Positions 7,939 to 16,949 of a stretch of 64,000 bases of DNA are shown here, piece after piece (positions within the stretch are counted from its first letter, which is position 1; the number at the start of each line of letters is the position of its first letter). The position numbers and the translations under genes were made by a program. Source of the DNA: Elusimicrobia bacterium CG1_02_56_21 (GTDB lineage: Bacteria > Elusimicrobiota > Elusimicrobia > Elusimicrobiales > UBA9959); NCBI GenBank assembly GCA_001871115.1, contig MNUR01000008.1, positions 1 through 64,000 of the forward strand, given 5' to 3'. The notes beneath the pieces are model-generated. The model had not been told where the DNA came from, searched no databases, and saw only the letters and a list, made by a program, of their open reading frames with translations.

Positions 7939-9387
7939 TTAATTTTCCGGGGCGGCCCCCGGCCTGCCGCCGGCCGGATGTCGTTTTTTAACCGCTACCT
8001 CCGCTATGGTGAAAACCGGGTAAAAAAAAGCGCGGCTTTTCCTTACAGTTATCTTATATTCTACGGGCCTCAATAAAAAGCCGCCTAAAAAAAACTGCGC
8101 GCCCCGGTTAAATTCAGAAGAGGAGCGTACGGTGCCTGCGGCTGACTCTATTTTACCGGCGTCCAGCCCTGCCAGCGCGCCGGGCAGGTCTCCGGAGCCG
8201 GCTTTAAAGAGCGCGGTGTCCAGGCCCGCGGCGGAACCGCCAAGCAGTTTTCTGGCCGCGGGATAGGGCGTTGCCGGAAAAAAAGACGCCAGGTAGCTGT
8301 AAGCCGCATAATCATATAAACAGGAAAACCCGGGGGCAGACGCTTTTCTTTTAAGACTGAGCAGGCCGTCATAAACGGAGTACCTGAGGTAAAGAGCGGC
8401 AAAATCGTTCTCCGCTGAATTTACCAGGCGACCGAGTTCGCCCAGCGCCGCCCCTCCGGCTTCTATCCTGGCGGCCAGCGCCTCCAGGGCGGCTTTAAGC
8501 CCGAAAACGGCCTGCCGCAGCTCCCCGGCTCCGGGCTCTTCTTTCGCCTGATCAAGCGAGATAACTGCGGCTTTCAGCGCCGAAATGCGCGCCCTCAAGC
8601 TAAGCGCGGACATAGCTGAACGCAGCCGCAGGCGCAATGCCTCCAGCCCGCGGGATTCCTGCTCCGTTACCACGGCCCTGCCCTTAAGGGAAGCAGCCGC
8701 TACGACAAAATCTTTGTACAGGGAAAAAGCAGCGGAATACGGGCCTTTAATCTCTATCTTCAGGCCTTCACTCCTCACGGACCCAAGCCAGGCCCCTGCC
8801 TCCCGCACCGCCCGCTCCAAACCGGCTTTATTAAGCTTGTAATCGGCGTATTTTACGGAGAAAAGGTCGCTGCCTCCCGAAGCCCCGCCTATCCTTACTT
8901 CCGGTCCTTCCGTGTCCGCCTGCGGCCCCTCGTAAAGACGCCGGGCCGCCAGCTCAAGGGTTTCTCTTGAAACGGACGAGTTGCCCGCGGCCGAGTTCAG
9001 GGCTTTAACGGAGGCTATAAAAGCGGGGTTGAACTCCCAGTTCATCTTCCGGGTTTCAATACTGTCGTGTATCTTGCCCCCGGCGCCTTTCATATTCAGG
9101 TAAACCTCGGCGGCTTTGCCCGGGTTTTTTCTTATCCAGGTCAGCAGAGCGCTCCTGGCGCCCGAATAAGTCTCTATCCCTTTCAGATCCACAAAACGCT
9201 CCGCCATACCGGCTTCCAGTATCTTGTCCGCCAGCTCCCCGCGGAAGAACAGGCTTGTGGCCAGGCGGTCGCTGAGAGAAGCGGCCTCTTCCTGCCGGGC
9301 GTCCTCCGGGCGCGCCTCGTCCTGAACAGCAGCCAGTGGCCGGAAAAACAAATTGGTTAAGATAAGCGCGGTGAAAAAAATTTTCAT
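7939..9387 (-). CDS. Secreted protein of unknown function
   Basis: 482 residues starting with a signal peptide (MKIFFTALILTNLFFRPLAA, cleavage probably after AVQ or nearby). The mature part is Ala/Leu/Arg-rich and mostly helical; the centre (about residues 225-350) looks like long amphipathic helices or coiled coil. I recognise no catalytic motif and no domain. It lies 4 bases after the phospholipase D gene in the same direction and just before the methylase gene, so it belongs to this minus-strand operon. Likely periplasmic or outer-membrane associated; function not assigned. Confidence 0.7.
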   Translation of the reverse strand: MKIFFTALILTNLFFRPLAAVQDEARPEDARQEEAASLSDRLATSLFFRGELADKILEAGMAERFVDLKGIETYSGARSALLTWIRKNPGKAAEVYLNMKGAGGKIHDSIETRKMNWEFNPAFIASVKALNSAAGNSSVSRETLELAARRLYEGPQADTEGPEVRIGGASGGSDLFSVKYADYKLNKAGLERAVREAGAWLGSVRSEGLKIEIKGPYSAAFSLYKDFVVAAASLKGRAVVTEQESRGLEALRLRLRSAMSALSLRARISALKAAVISLDQAKEEPGAGELRQAVFGLKAALEALAARIEAGGAALGELGRLVNSAENDFAALYLRYSVYDGLLSLKRKASAPGFSCLYDYAAYSYLASFFPATPYPAARKLLGGSAAGLDTALFKAGSGDLPGALAGLDAGKIESAAGTVRSSSEFNRGAQFFLGGFLLRPVEYKITVRKSRAFFYPVFTIAEVAVKKRHPAGGRPGAAPEN

Positions 9388-9391
9388 TTAA

Positions 9392-10546
9392 CTAGAGCCA
9401 GGAGCGCAGCAGGTAGAGAAGGGCGGAGGCCGCCTTGGCCGTAAGCGGCCTTCTCCTCACGTCATTGAGCGTGACCAGCCTGCATTTTTTCAGATCTTCC
9501 CGGAAAGACCGCGTCATAGCGGCCCCGAAAACCCGGTCATAAACATTAAGATTCACCTCCAGGTTGTAATGGAGACTGCGGTGGTCCAGGTTATGGCTGC
9601 CTACCGAAGACCAAAGGCAGTCTATCACGGCCGTCTTAGAGTGCAGTATCGGCCCCTGCCATTCATAGATCTTGACGCCGTTCTTTATCATATGGCCGTA
9701 CCTGGCCCAGGAGGCCCAGCGCACATAAGCGTGGTCGGTATCCCGGGGCGCTATTATCCGCACGTCCACCCCGCGCTGCGCAGCTTTTATAAGCTGCCTG
9801 TACACCAGCCGGTCCGGCAGGAAGTAAGCGTTAGTGATATAAATATACTCGACCGCTCTGTCTATCGCATAGCGGTAGGTTCGCCTTATGGACCGCACAT
9901 TGCGTATCCCGCCTGCAGATACCACCGCAACCCGGTGGTTCCCGGCTTTGGCCGGCCTGGAAACCGGCAGACAGGGTTCCTCAGGCCCGCTGACCGGGGT
10001 GGAGGCGGCCCAGGCATCCCAGAAGATCTTTTCTATCCCGGCGGTGGCCGGACCGCTAACGCGCGCCTGCGTATCCTTCCAGCCGCGGCCCCCCATGGAT
10101 TTAGGCGCGTCGCTCTCGGTAATATTGGAGCCGCCCACAAAAGCCCATTTCCCGTCCACGCAGACGGTCTTCCGGTGATCGCGCTTTATCCAGTTCCAGT
10201 AGGGCTTCCAGTAGATCACGGGGCGGAACTCGGCCACTTTAACGCCGGCTGCGGCCAGCTCCGTAAAAAATCCCCTGTCCGTCAGTATCGAACCGACAGA
10301 ATCGTAAATGAGATACACGGCTACTCCCTCGCGCGCTTTCTCACGCAGAAGCTTTGAAAAAGCACGGCCGATAAAGTCGTCGGCAAAAGAATAGAACTCG
10401 AGAAGGACGAACTTTTTCGCCGAGCGGATAGCGGCCAGGAGCGCAGGAAAAGCCTCCTCGCCGTCATTATACAGGACGACCTCGTTCCCGTCCAAGGCGT
10501 CGGCCGGAGAAAGGCAGTAGCGTTTCCAGTTCACTTTTTCCTGCAT
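9392..10546 (-). CDS. Phospholipase D-family protein, cardiolipin synthase-like
   Basis: 384 residues with two HKD motifs: HRKTVCVDGKWAFVGGSNI (about 140-158) and HSKTAVIDCLWSSVGSHNLD (about 300-320), the paired half-sites of PLD enzymes. The spacing and the FVGGSNI / VGSHNLDHRS contexts fit bacterial cardiolipin synthase (ClsA/ClsB/ClsC class), which condenses phosphatidylglycerol. There are no N-terminal membrane helices, as in ClsB, so it would be a peripheral enzyme at the inner membrane. Its start overlaps the end of the upstream O-antigen-ligase-like gene by 16 bases. Other PLD-family roles remain possible. Confidence 0.85.
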   Translation of the reverse strand: MQEKVNWKRYCLSPADALDGNEVVLYNDGEEAFPALLAAIRSAKKFVLLEFYSFADDFIGRAFSKLLREKAREGVAVYLIYDSVGSILTDRGFFTELAAAGVKVAEFRPVIYWKPYWNWIKRDHRKTVCVDGKWAFVGGSNITESDAPKSMGGRGWKDTQARVSGPATAGIEKIFWDAWAASTPVSGPEEPCLPVSRPAKAGNHRVAVVSAGGIRNVRSIRRTYRYAIDRAVEYIYITNAYFLPDRLVYRQLIKAAQRGVDVRIIAPRDTDHAYVRWASWARYGHMIKNGVKIYEWQGPILHSKTAVIDCLWSSVGSHNLDHRSLHYNLEVNLNVYDRVFGAAMTRSFREDLKKCRLVTLNDVRRRPLTAKAASALLYLLRSWL

Positions 10547-12081
10547 AGATCCCTGTTCAGCCTCTCCAGTTCCTTCGGCTCCAGAAAAATCAGCGAGCGG
10601 TCATAACCATTCTGCGCCTTCAATAAGCCGGATTTTTCAGCAAGTTTCAGCCCGGAACAGGCGGGGCCTGGGCGGCCCGAAGCGGCGTACACCCGCGCCA
10701 GGCCCAGCCGCGCACCCGCAAAAAAAGGTTCAAGAGAAAGGGCCCGCTTATAGGCGGCCCCGGCTCCCCGCAGGTCGCCGAGCGAATAAAGAATATCTCC
10801 CTCCGCTGCCCTGGAAAAAGGGTCCCTGGGCTTATTAATAGCCTGCAGACGAACGCCGGCCAGGGCCGCTTCGGGATAAAGGCGGGCGCCTTTCTCGGGA
10901 GATGCAGGCGCCACCGGCAGCGCCGCAGAGCCCAGCGCAGCGACGCAGGCCGCGGCCAGCAGGGCCTTAAGCCTCATATTTCCTCCCGAGACAGCAGCCT
11001 CGCCGGCTGAAGCCAGGCCGAGAGAGCCCCAGAACAGCAGCGATACTGCGCCGGAATAGAAAATAATATCGGTCCCTCCCTGGAGGAACACCGCCAGCGC
11101 GCACAGCTTCAGCGGCAGGCGGTTTGCTCCGCCCCGGAAAAAACCCTGGGCGGCGGCAGCCAGGAAAAAGATCGCGGCGGGGAAACCGGCCTCCGCGGCC
11201 AGGTTAAACAGTTCACCGTGCGCGTGCAGGGTGCTGTGCCCGTAAAAAGACACTCCGTCGAAATAAGGGAATTTAAAAAATTCAAAAGCTCTTACAAAAA
11301 GCCCGGGGCCCCAGCCTGTAAGCGGGCTGGCGGCGGCGGCCTGAAGCGCCGCGCTCCAAAGGCGCGGGCGCTCGAAAGCGCGCGGGTCAGAGAATTTAAG
11401 CAGCCCCCCGATAAAATCCGCCGGCAGAAGCACGAAGGCGGAAGCCGCCGCGAGCAGGAATACCGCTAATGCCCTGCGCCTGCCGGAAACCGCCAATCCG
11501 GCCGCGGCGCTGAAAAAAGCGGCCCCGATAGCGCCCCGGGATCCCGAAGCGGCCAGGCCGAGCGCGATAAAACCGGCCAGGATGAACATCAGGTTCTTTT
11601 TACTTCCCTTTATCGCTTCAAAGCCAGTCAGGAGCGCGGCCGGAAAAGCGGCAGCCGCGAAAGCCGCTGTGTAATTGGGATTAGCCCCCATAAAACCCGC
11701 AGCGCCGAGGCCGGAAGCTTTCTGAAAAATAAAAACCGCCGAGGCGGCCAGGCCAATAGCCAGGACCGAAAACAGCCATCCGTCTTCTTCGGCCGCGGAA
11801 GCCGAAAAGAACAGGGCCGCGAATACGGCGTATTTAGCCAGTACTGAAAAAGAGAAAGCCGGGTCGGGAGAAAAAAGGGCGGCTGCGGCCATCCAGCAGA
11901 AAAAAAGAAGGGCGCTGTTCCGCCCCCCCGCCCGCAGCCGGCGGCCGGAAAGAAGGAACCATGCGAAAAAAAATACGGAGAAAACAACCCAGCTCAGCGG
12001 CGACCTGAGCCCGCCTAGCGAGGCGGCCAGCGCCAGGAGAATGCCGGGCGCGTAAGGCGAAGCGCAGCAGAGCGGGCTCAT
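10531..12081 (-). CDS. O-antigen ligase / Wzy-like membrane protein with TPR end
   Basis: 516 residues, about ten hydrophobic segments, then a soluble C-terminus with a TPR-like repeat (ILYSLGDLRGAGAAYKRALS, then FAGARLGLARVYAAS). A Wzy_C-type region near the middle has LTGWGPGLF and a downstream periplasmic segment HSTLHAHGELFNLAAEAG, in the place of the family's G-x-G ... HN-x-x-l-e-l-x-x-E-x-G. Such proteins transfer or polymerise lipid-linked glycans (WaaL, Wzy, or PglL/PilO-type protein O-glycosylation). It is the second of two adjacent paralogues; their 4-base overlap implies coupled translation. Closeness to the pil operon makes pilin glycosylation plausible but unproven. Confidence 0.75.
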   Translation of the reverse strand: MSPLCCASPYAPGILLALAASLGGLRSPLSWVVFSVFFFAWFLLSGRRLRAGGRNSALLFFCWMAAAALFSPDPAFSFSVLAKYAVFAALFFSASAAEEDGWLFSVLAIGLAASAVFIFQKASGLGAAGFMGANPNYTAAFAAAAFPAALLTGFEAIKGSKKNLMFILAGFIALGLAASGSRGAIGAAFFSAAAGLAVSGRRRALAVFLLAAASAFVLLPADFIGGLLKFSDPRAFERPRLWSAALQAAAASPLTGWGPGLFVRAFEFFKFPYFDGVSFYGHSTLHAHGELFNLAAEAGFPAAIFFLAAAAQGFFRGGANRLPLKLCALAVFLQGGTDIIFYSGAVSLLFWGSLGLASAGEAAVSGGNMRLKALLAAACVAALGSAALPVAPASPEKGARLYPEAALAGVRLQAINKPRDPFSRAAEGDILYSLGDLRGAGAAYKRALSLEPFFAGARLGLARVYAASGRPGPACSGLKLAEKSGLLKAQNGYDRSLIFLEPKELERLNRDLCRKK

Positions 12082-13520
12082 TTAAACACCCCGGCGCGCC
12101 TGGCCTCCAGCTCCGCGGCCTGCCTCTCGCGGCCCGGAACCGAATAGATACGCTTAAGGAAACGCCACGGCCCGGCGCTGTATGGGTTTTCCCGCAGCGC
12201 CATCTCGTAATAAACAGCGGCCCCAAAGGCGGAGCCGGGAGCGGCGAGATTAAAGTTTCCCAGTAATTCCAGGGCCGGGCCCCTGAAGACCCCGCCCGAG
12301 AGGGCCGGCTTAAGTTCAGCTTCAGCCAGGTCCGGCCTGCCCGCTTGCGCCGCGGCGAAAGCCCGGCCGCGGGCTTTCTCGAAGGACAGGCTGCGCATAT
12401 CCAGTCCGGCCAGTGCGGCCAGGAGCAGACCGGCCAAAGCGAGTGCGGCGCCCGCGGCACGGCGTGAAGGCCTGAAAAAACCGGCTTCTTCGGCAGGTGA
12501 ACTGAGCAGCCAGCAGAAAAGCCAGAAATTGGCCGGCACCGAAAGGCCGAAATCCAGCAGCGAATGGACCAGGGCCGCAATTACGGAATATTTCAAAAGC
12601 CCGGTTTTACGCCGCATTGCGGCGAACAGAACCCAGAACCAGGCTATAGAAGCCGCAATCCCGTTTTCGGAAAGGAACTCCAGGTAATAGTTATGCGCGT
12701 AAACAGAATGCTCCCTGAAGGCTCCTTCAGCCTGAAAAGCTCCCTGCGCCCAGGTAAATGAAGCGTGGCCGAAGCCGGACAGCGGCCGCAGAGAGAACAT
12801 ATCCCAGGCGCTGCGCCACCAGGCGAGCCTGCCGGATATAGAATCCGCCTGGAGAAGGTAAAAAACCGGGCCCGCCAGTAAACCCAGGACCAGAAGTATC
12901 CGGATATTTTCTTTTAACTCCCTCCCTTTACAGCGGGAAGCGGCGTAAATCCCCGCGGCGACCACGCCGGCCAGCGCGGCCCCGAGCGACTGGGTCCACA
13001 CTACCAGTATGACCATAGCCCCGGTCAGGGGCCACTGCTGCCTGTCCAGTGCGAGCGGAATTATCATTACCGCGTAAAGAGCGAGGGCGTTAAAATTGGT
13101 CAGCGGCGGTTTTGCGTAGAAATTCTCCAGCACAAAAACCTGCAGGAGAGATAAGACAAAAACCAGCCAGGCCCCGTAGAGCAAAAAGCGCTCAGCCCTT
13201 TCCCGCTCTTCCTTTTTAATAAACGAAGCAAAGAGGAAAATCAGCAGCCCGGCCGCGTAATTACCCCATTCGTTAAAGACATAGCCCCTGAAGGGGCTCA
13301 GAATGAGGGAAAAGAAAGAGAGCCCGGCGGCGATCCAGAGAGGGATGAATCTTTTCTCTCCAAAACCGCGGGGGAGGCCCTCGCCGTAAGCTTTTAAGAA
13401 AACCCAGGCGAGGCAGCCCAGCAGGACGGCCCGCTGGAAAGCGAGCTGGAGGGGCAGGTCGAAGACGGCCTGCAAGGCCGGGGCAATACCCAGCACGAAA
13501 AGAAAGATATAAGCCAGCAT
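12078..13520 (-). CDS. O-antigen ligase / Wzy-like membrane protein
   Basis: 480 residues with about ten membrane segments beginning LAYIFLFVLGIAP. The conserved periplasmic part has LSGFGHASF, then HSVYAHNYYLEFLSENGI, a clear match to the Wzy_C/WaaL G-x-G and HN-x-x-L-E-x-x-x-E-x-G pattern. The C-terminal 100 residues are soluble and helical with TPR character (ARGRAFAAAQAGRPDLAEAE). It is the first gene of the pair and lies just beyond a terminator-like hairpin after pilQ. The role is glycan transfer or polymerisation; the substrate is not decided by sequence. Confidence 0.75.
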   Translation of the reverse strand: MLAYIFLFVLGIAPALQAVFDLPLQLAFQRAVLLGCLAWVFLKAYGEGLPRGFGEKRFIPLWIAAGLSFFSLILSPFRGYVFNEWGNYAAGLLIFLFASFIKKEERERAERFLLYGAWLVFVLSLLQVFVLENFYAKPPLTNFNALALYAVMIIPLALDRQQWPLTGAMVILVVWTQSLGAALAGVVAAGIYAASRCKGRELKENIRILLVLGLLAGPVFYLLQADSISGRLAWWRSAWDMFSLRPLSGFGHASFTWAQGAFQAEGAFREHSVYAHNYYLEFLSENGIAASIAWFWVLFAAMRRKTGLLKYSVIAALVHSLLDFGLSVPANFWLFCWLLSSPAEEAGFFRPSRRAAGAALALAGLLLAALAGLDMRSLSFEKARGRAFAAAQAGRPDLAEAELKPALSGGVFRGPALELLGNFNLAAPGSAFGAAVYYEMALRENPYSAGPWRFLKRIYSVPGRERQAAELEARRAGVFK

Positions 13521-13528
13521 TTTTGCTC

Positions 13529-13565
13529 AAAAACAAGGGCCAGGTCCTGCCTGGGCCTGGTCCTT
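13529..13565 (-). terminator. Terminator-like hairpin between pilQ and the ligase pair
   Basis: AAGGACCAGG pairs with CCTGGCCCTT (9 of 10 pairs; arms 13556-13565 and 13535-13544), followed on the minus strand by GTTTTTG. It would end most pil transcripts while still allowing some read-through into the ligase genes. Confidence 0.55.
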
Positions 13566-13588
13566 TTATAACCGAACCGCGGCCCGGC

Positions 13589-15346
13589 TCAGTTTTCTAT
13601 TATCTTGGGAGTAACGAAGATCAGGAGTTCCTTCCTGGTTCTGGTATTCGTTTTCTTCCTGAAGAGGACTCCGAGCAGCGGGATATCACCCAGGACAGGA
13701 ACCTTGGTGACAGTATCCGTATTCGCGTCGTGGATCAGGCCGCCAATTACTATGGTTTCGCCGTTCTTCACAATCACGTTGGTGTCCGTGCCCCTGGTGG
13801 CGATATCGGGCGGCGCGTCCAGGTAGGGGCGGCTGCCGATCTGGCTGACGGTAGGAAGAATATGCATTGTAATCCGGCCGTCCGAATTTATAGTGGGGGT
13901 CACCTTGAGAGTTATGCCGCTGGTTATGGTGGGGTAGGTGGTGGAAGTCGTGGGCCCGCTGGTGCCTATGGTAGTGGTCTCCTGCTTATAAGTAGTCTGG
14001 TCCGTGATAGTTATATTGGCTTCTTTATTGTTCAGGGTGGCAACCTTCGGGTCCGAAAGAACCTTAAACTTGCCCTTGCTGGCGGAGGCGGTTATTACAG
14101 CGTTTATTATGGAATTATCCGTAAGCTTACCGAACCTGAACACGCCCGAAATACCGTCGAACCCGACCGACCTGTCAGTACCGTTGACATTAGCGGACAG
14201 CGCCCTGTTATTAGGCCCGGTAGCCCCGTCCCAGGTAACGCCGAGCTCAAAAGTGCTGTTAAGCACAACTTCAACCAGCTTGACCTCTATCATAACCTGC
14301 CTGGGGATCCGGTCGAGGTTGCGGATAAGCCTGGCGGTGGAATCAAGTCCGAAAACGGTGTCCGTAACCACAAGGGCGTTATTGTTCTCGTCCACGGTGC
14401 ACTTGGCCGAGCGGCCCTCGGCCAGGGCCACAGCTTCCACCTGGGCCTTAACTTCGGCGGTCTTGGCGTAATTAAGGAAGAAAACCCGGGTCTGGGGCAT
14501 GGATTTCTTCTGCTCCGCTATGAACGTAGCGGGAGACGCGATGCGTAAAATATTGTCGCCAACCTGCTGCGTAGAAAGCCCCTTTACATTGAGCAGGGTT
14601 TTAAAAGCTTCCTCAAAAGGAACCTTGGCCAGGCTGATGGTCACGGTGCCGGAAACGTCGTCGCCGTAAATAATATTAATATTGGCCTTGGCCGCCATCA
14701 TCTCTATAACTTCCCTTACATCGGCCTCGTTGTAGTCAAAACTTATCGGTTCGCGGGAGAGGCTGTCCATTATATTGCGGGAAGAAGGGGCTGAATATCT
14801 TTTGTTTGCGGATATTACCGGGGTATTCTCCCGGTTAAGGTCGGACGGCTTTATGGGGGCGGCCGCGAGCGTCACTGTAACGGGACCCGAGAGGACCGGC
14901 TTTATGACCTTGACCCCGGCGGGCACGGCGGCAGGGGCGTCCTTCAGCGCGGCCGCCGCCTTCCCGGAACCGGCCGAGAACATAACCACCAGCTCGGAAC
15001 CTTTGCGGGTTATCTCATAAGCGGTAATTCTGGAAAGGTCCATGACTATGCGGGAAATGCTGACCGGGGTAGTCTGGAACTGCCCGGTGCGGACCTTGTC
15101 CAGCGGGTCGCCGTTGACGGGAATGTCCTGGAGAGTCTTAAGTTTTGAATCCATCAGGTCCACTACCAGCCTGGGCGGGGTCGCCGTGGTAAAAGCCTTG
15201 TACTGCACGGGGCGGTCGGTGTCTATGTAAACGTTTTCCGCGGAGACCCGGACTGATTTTACGGTGGCGTTCTCCACGGCATAGATCAGGAGCGGGTTCT
15301 GTCCCAGCAGAAGAGCTATTATAGCGGCAACTGTGAATTTTTTCAT
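13589..15346 (-). CDS. pilQ: Type IV pilus outer-membrane secretin PilQ
   Basis: 585 residues. Signal peptide, then an AMIN domain (VKSVRVSAENVYIDTDRPVQ and PRLVVDLMDSKL, about 28-125), an STN/secretin short domain (ISFDYNEADVREVIEMMAAK to LLNVKGLSTQQVG), a secretin N1 region (RVFFLNYAKTAEVKAQVEAV) and the C-terminal secretin beta-barrel (VMIEVKLVEV, VLSDPKVATLNN, VIVKNGETIVIGGLI, VPVLGDIPLLGVLFR, LLIFVTPKII). This is the pore through which the pilus crosses the outer membrane. It is shorter than typical PilQ, with a single AMIN domain. It is the last gene of pilMNOPQ. Confidence 0.95.
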   Translation of the reverse strand: MKKFTVAAIIALLLGQNPLLIYAVENATVKSVRVSAENVYIDTDRPVQYKAFTTATPPRLVVDLMDSKLKTLQDIPVNGDPLDKVRTGQFQTTPVSISRIVMDLSRITAYEITRKGSELVVMFSAGSGKAAAALKDAPAAVPAGVKVIKPVLSGPVTVTLAAAPIKPSDLNRENTPVISANKRYSAPSSRNIMDSLSREPISFDYNEADVREVIEMMAAKANINIIYGDDVSGTVTISLAKVPFEEAFKTLLNVKGLSTQQVGDNILRIASPATFIAEQKKSMPQTRVFFLNYAKTAEVKAQVEAVALAEGRSAKCTVDENNNALVVTDTVFGLDSTARLIRNLDRIPRQVMIEVKLVEVVLNSTFELGVTWDGATGPNNRALSANVNGTDRSVGFDGISGVFRFGKLTDNSIINAVITASASKGKFKVLSDPKVATLNNKEANITITDQTTYKQETTTIGTSGPTTSTTYPTITSGITLKVTPTINSDGRITMHILPTVSQIGSRPYLDAPPDIATRGTDTNVIVKNGETIVIGGLIHDANTDTVTKVPVLGDIPLLGVLFRKKTNTRTRKELLIFVTPKIIEN

Positions 15347-15409
15347 TTTAATATCTCCAAATCCCCGCGTATGCCGCTAAAGGGCATATAGCCGGCTTGC
15401 GGCCGGAGG

Positions 15410-15838
15410 TCACTCGTTTTCACGCAGGTTAATACGGTGAACTTTCTTGTCTTCGGTCATCAGTATGACCTGCTTTCCTTTTACCACGCCGGAAACGCCC
15501 GGAACCAGCTTTTTCCTGCCGTCGGTAAGGCGTCCGGCCTTAAGAGTGTAAACATCCCCCGCAGCGTCCCGCAGCAGGGCCTGGCGTCCGCGGGAATCTT
15601 CCATTATTCCCGTCAGGGTAAGGCCGTAAATAGTAAAAGTTCCCTTTTCCACTGCCTGGCCTTTGCCGAGCTTGCCGGTCCCCTTCTGGTCGCCGTAAAC
15701 CGTAGCCGGAATAAGCGGGTCGCGGGTATTTCCGGGCTTGTAGGCCTGTTCCACGGTAACGGCCGGGGTGGAAACAGCCACCTGGGCCGAGGCTGTCGCG
15801 GCGCCGGAAACAAACAGGAGGGTTAGTATAAAGCGCAT
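15410..15838 (-). CDS. pilP: Type IV pilus assembly protein PilP
   Basis: 142 residues with an N-terminal signal sequence (RFILTLLFVSGAATASA) but no lipobox Cys at the expected place. The PilP-type beta domain follows: RDPLIPATVYGD, then FTIYGLTLTGIMEDSRGRQA and VYTLKAGRLTD. PilP links the inner-membrane PilN/PilO pair to the secretin. Position and size fit. The missing lipobox suggests it is periplasmic or held by an uncleaved signal, as seen in some non-proteobacterial PilP proteins. It is 3 bases after pilO and 63 bases before pilQ. Confidence 0.85.
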   Translation of the reverse strand: MRFILTLLFVSGAATASAQVAVSTPAVTVEQAYKPGNTRDPLIPATVYGDQKGTGKLGKGQAVEKGTFTIYGLTLTGIMEDSRGRQALLRDAAGDVYTLKAGRLTDGRKKLVPGVSGVVKGKQVILMTEDKKVHRINLRENE

Positions 15839-15841
15839 AGT

Positions 15842-16393
15842 TTAACCGTTATACTGATAAGCGGCCAGCGTAAAAGTGGCGCTCGCTGAATTTTCTGCGC
15901 CTACGGTGGCGGTAATATTGAGGTTCTCCGAGGTCAGGATGCGCTCCTCCAGGCCCAGCGCGGTCAGGAAGCGGCCGATGTCGTGATAGTCGCCTTTTAA
16001 GCTGATCGTGTAGGTCACCTTGGTAAAATACTCCACCTTCGCCTGAACGCCGGGGGAAATGGAGTTGATACTGATCTTGTATTTGCGGCTGAGGGTGGTC
16101 ACGGTACGGAGCAGGTCCGGGATCCTGCGCTCGCTGGGAAGTTTTTTCACAGCGGCTTCTCTTTCTATCTTCAGGCTGGCCAGCTTGGCCTCCAGGTTCT
16201 TATACTTGGCTTTCTGCTCCTTGGCCTTCTGGATATCGGCCTGCATGGTCGCCACTTTCCGGGAATTCTCCTCTATTTTCCTGGCGGTCGGCAGCCAGAA
16301 ATACTGGAGATAGGCGAAAATAAACAGCCCGCCGAAAACCACGCCGGCGGCGATCTGGGTTATCTGCTCCTTGGTAAGCTGTATTTTGTCCAT
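15842..16393 (-). CDS. pilO: Type IV pilus inner-membrane protein PilO
   Basis: 183 residues: a short cytoplasmic start, one membrane helix (IAAGVVFGGLFIFAYLQYFW, about 13-32), a coiled coil (KIEENSRKVATMQADIQKAK to EAAVKKLPSERR) and a ferredoxin-like periplasmic domain (ISINSISPGVQAKVEYFTKV, then LKGDYHDIGRFLTALGLEER). This is the classic PilO layout. PilO dimerises with PilN to form the alignment complex between the pilus motor and the secretin. Confidence 0.9.
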   Translation of the reverse strand: MDKIQLTKEQITQIAAGVVFGGLFIFAYLQYFWLPTARKIEENSRKVATMQADIQKAKEQKAKYKNLEAKLASLKIEREAAVKKLPSERRIPDLLRTVTTLSRKYKISINSISPGVQAKVEYFTKVTYTISLKGDYHDIGRFLTALGLEERILTSENLNITATVGAENSASATFTLAAYQYNG

Positions 16394-16397
16394 AGTG

Positions 16398-16949
16398 TTA
16401 TTTATACGTGTACTTCATGGTGATCGGGACCGTGAACTTCTTCCCCATCTCAGTATCAGTAACCGCTATGCTGCCGATCCCCACCTCGGTATAAGGCCCG
16501 GAAGTCTCCAGGGAATTTATCCAGTACGCCAGGTCGTAGGCGGAGTTGGAGTTAACGCCCATGGACACGGCGACTACGCTGCCCGACAGGGTGGTTCCGA
16601 CGTTATTTAACCAGAGCGTGGAGGGCAGGTCGCCGACAAGGTCCTGGAGGAAACTGGTATAAATAAAGCGGCCCTTGTTTATGCTGTTGATAGAGTTAAG
16701 GTACTTCTGCACCTCGGCGATCTGGGCCTCGATAGCTTTCACCTGCTCGACGTCTTTCTGAAGGATCAGCATCTCCGCCTCGCTCCTGGCAAGGTCGGCC
16801 TCGATGGTCTTGGAGCGGGTTATATGCCAGACAGAAACCACCGCGATAGTGGCAAAAACCACCACGGCGGCCAGCGCGATTTTGGCGATAACGACCTTGC
16901 GGTTTATCCTCGCTATATACTCGGGCGGAATGAGATTTATCTTTATCAT
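16398..16949 (-). CDS. pilN: Type IV pilus inner-membrane protein PilN
   Basis: 183 residues starting MIKINLIPPEY, the conserved PilN N-terminal motif (INLLP-like) that docks into the groove of PilM. Then one membrane helix (IALAAVVVFATIAVVSVWHI), a coiled coil (EADLARSEAEMLILQKDVEQ) and a ferredoxin-like domain with LVGDLPSTLWLNNVG and YTEVGIGSIAV. Its ATG overlaps the pilM stop by 4 bases. It partners PilO in the periplasm and PilM in the cytoplasm. Confidence 0.92.
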   Translation of the reverse strand: MIKINLIPPEYIARINRKVVIAKIALAAVVVFATIAVVSVWHITRSKTIEADLARSEAEMLILQKDVEQVKAIEAQIAEVQKYLNSINSINKGRFIYTSFLQDLVGDLPSTLWLNNVGTTLSGSVVAVSMGVNSNSAYDLAYWINSLETSGPYTEVGIGSIAVTDTEMGKKFTVPITMKYTYK

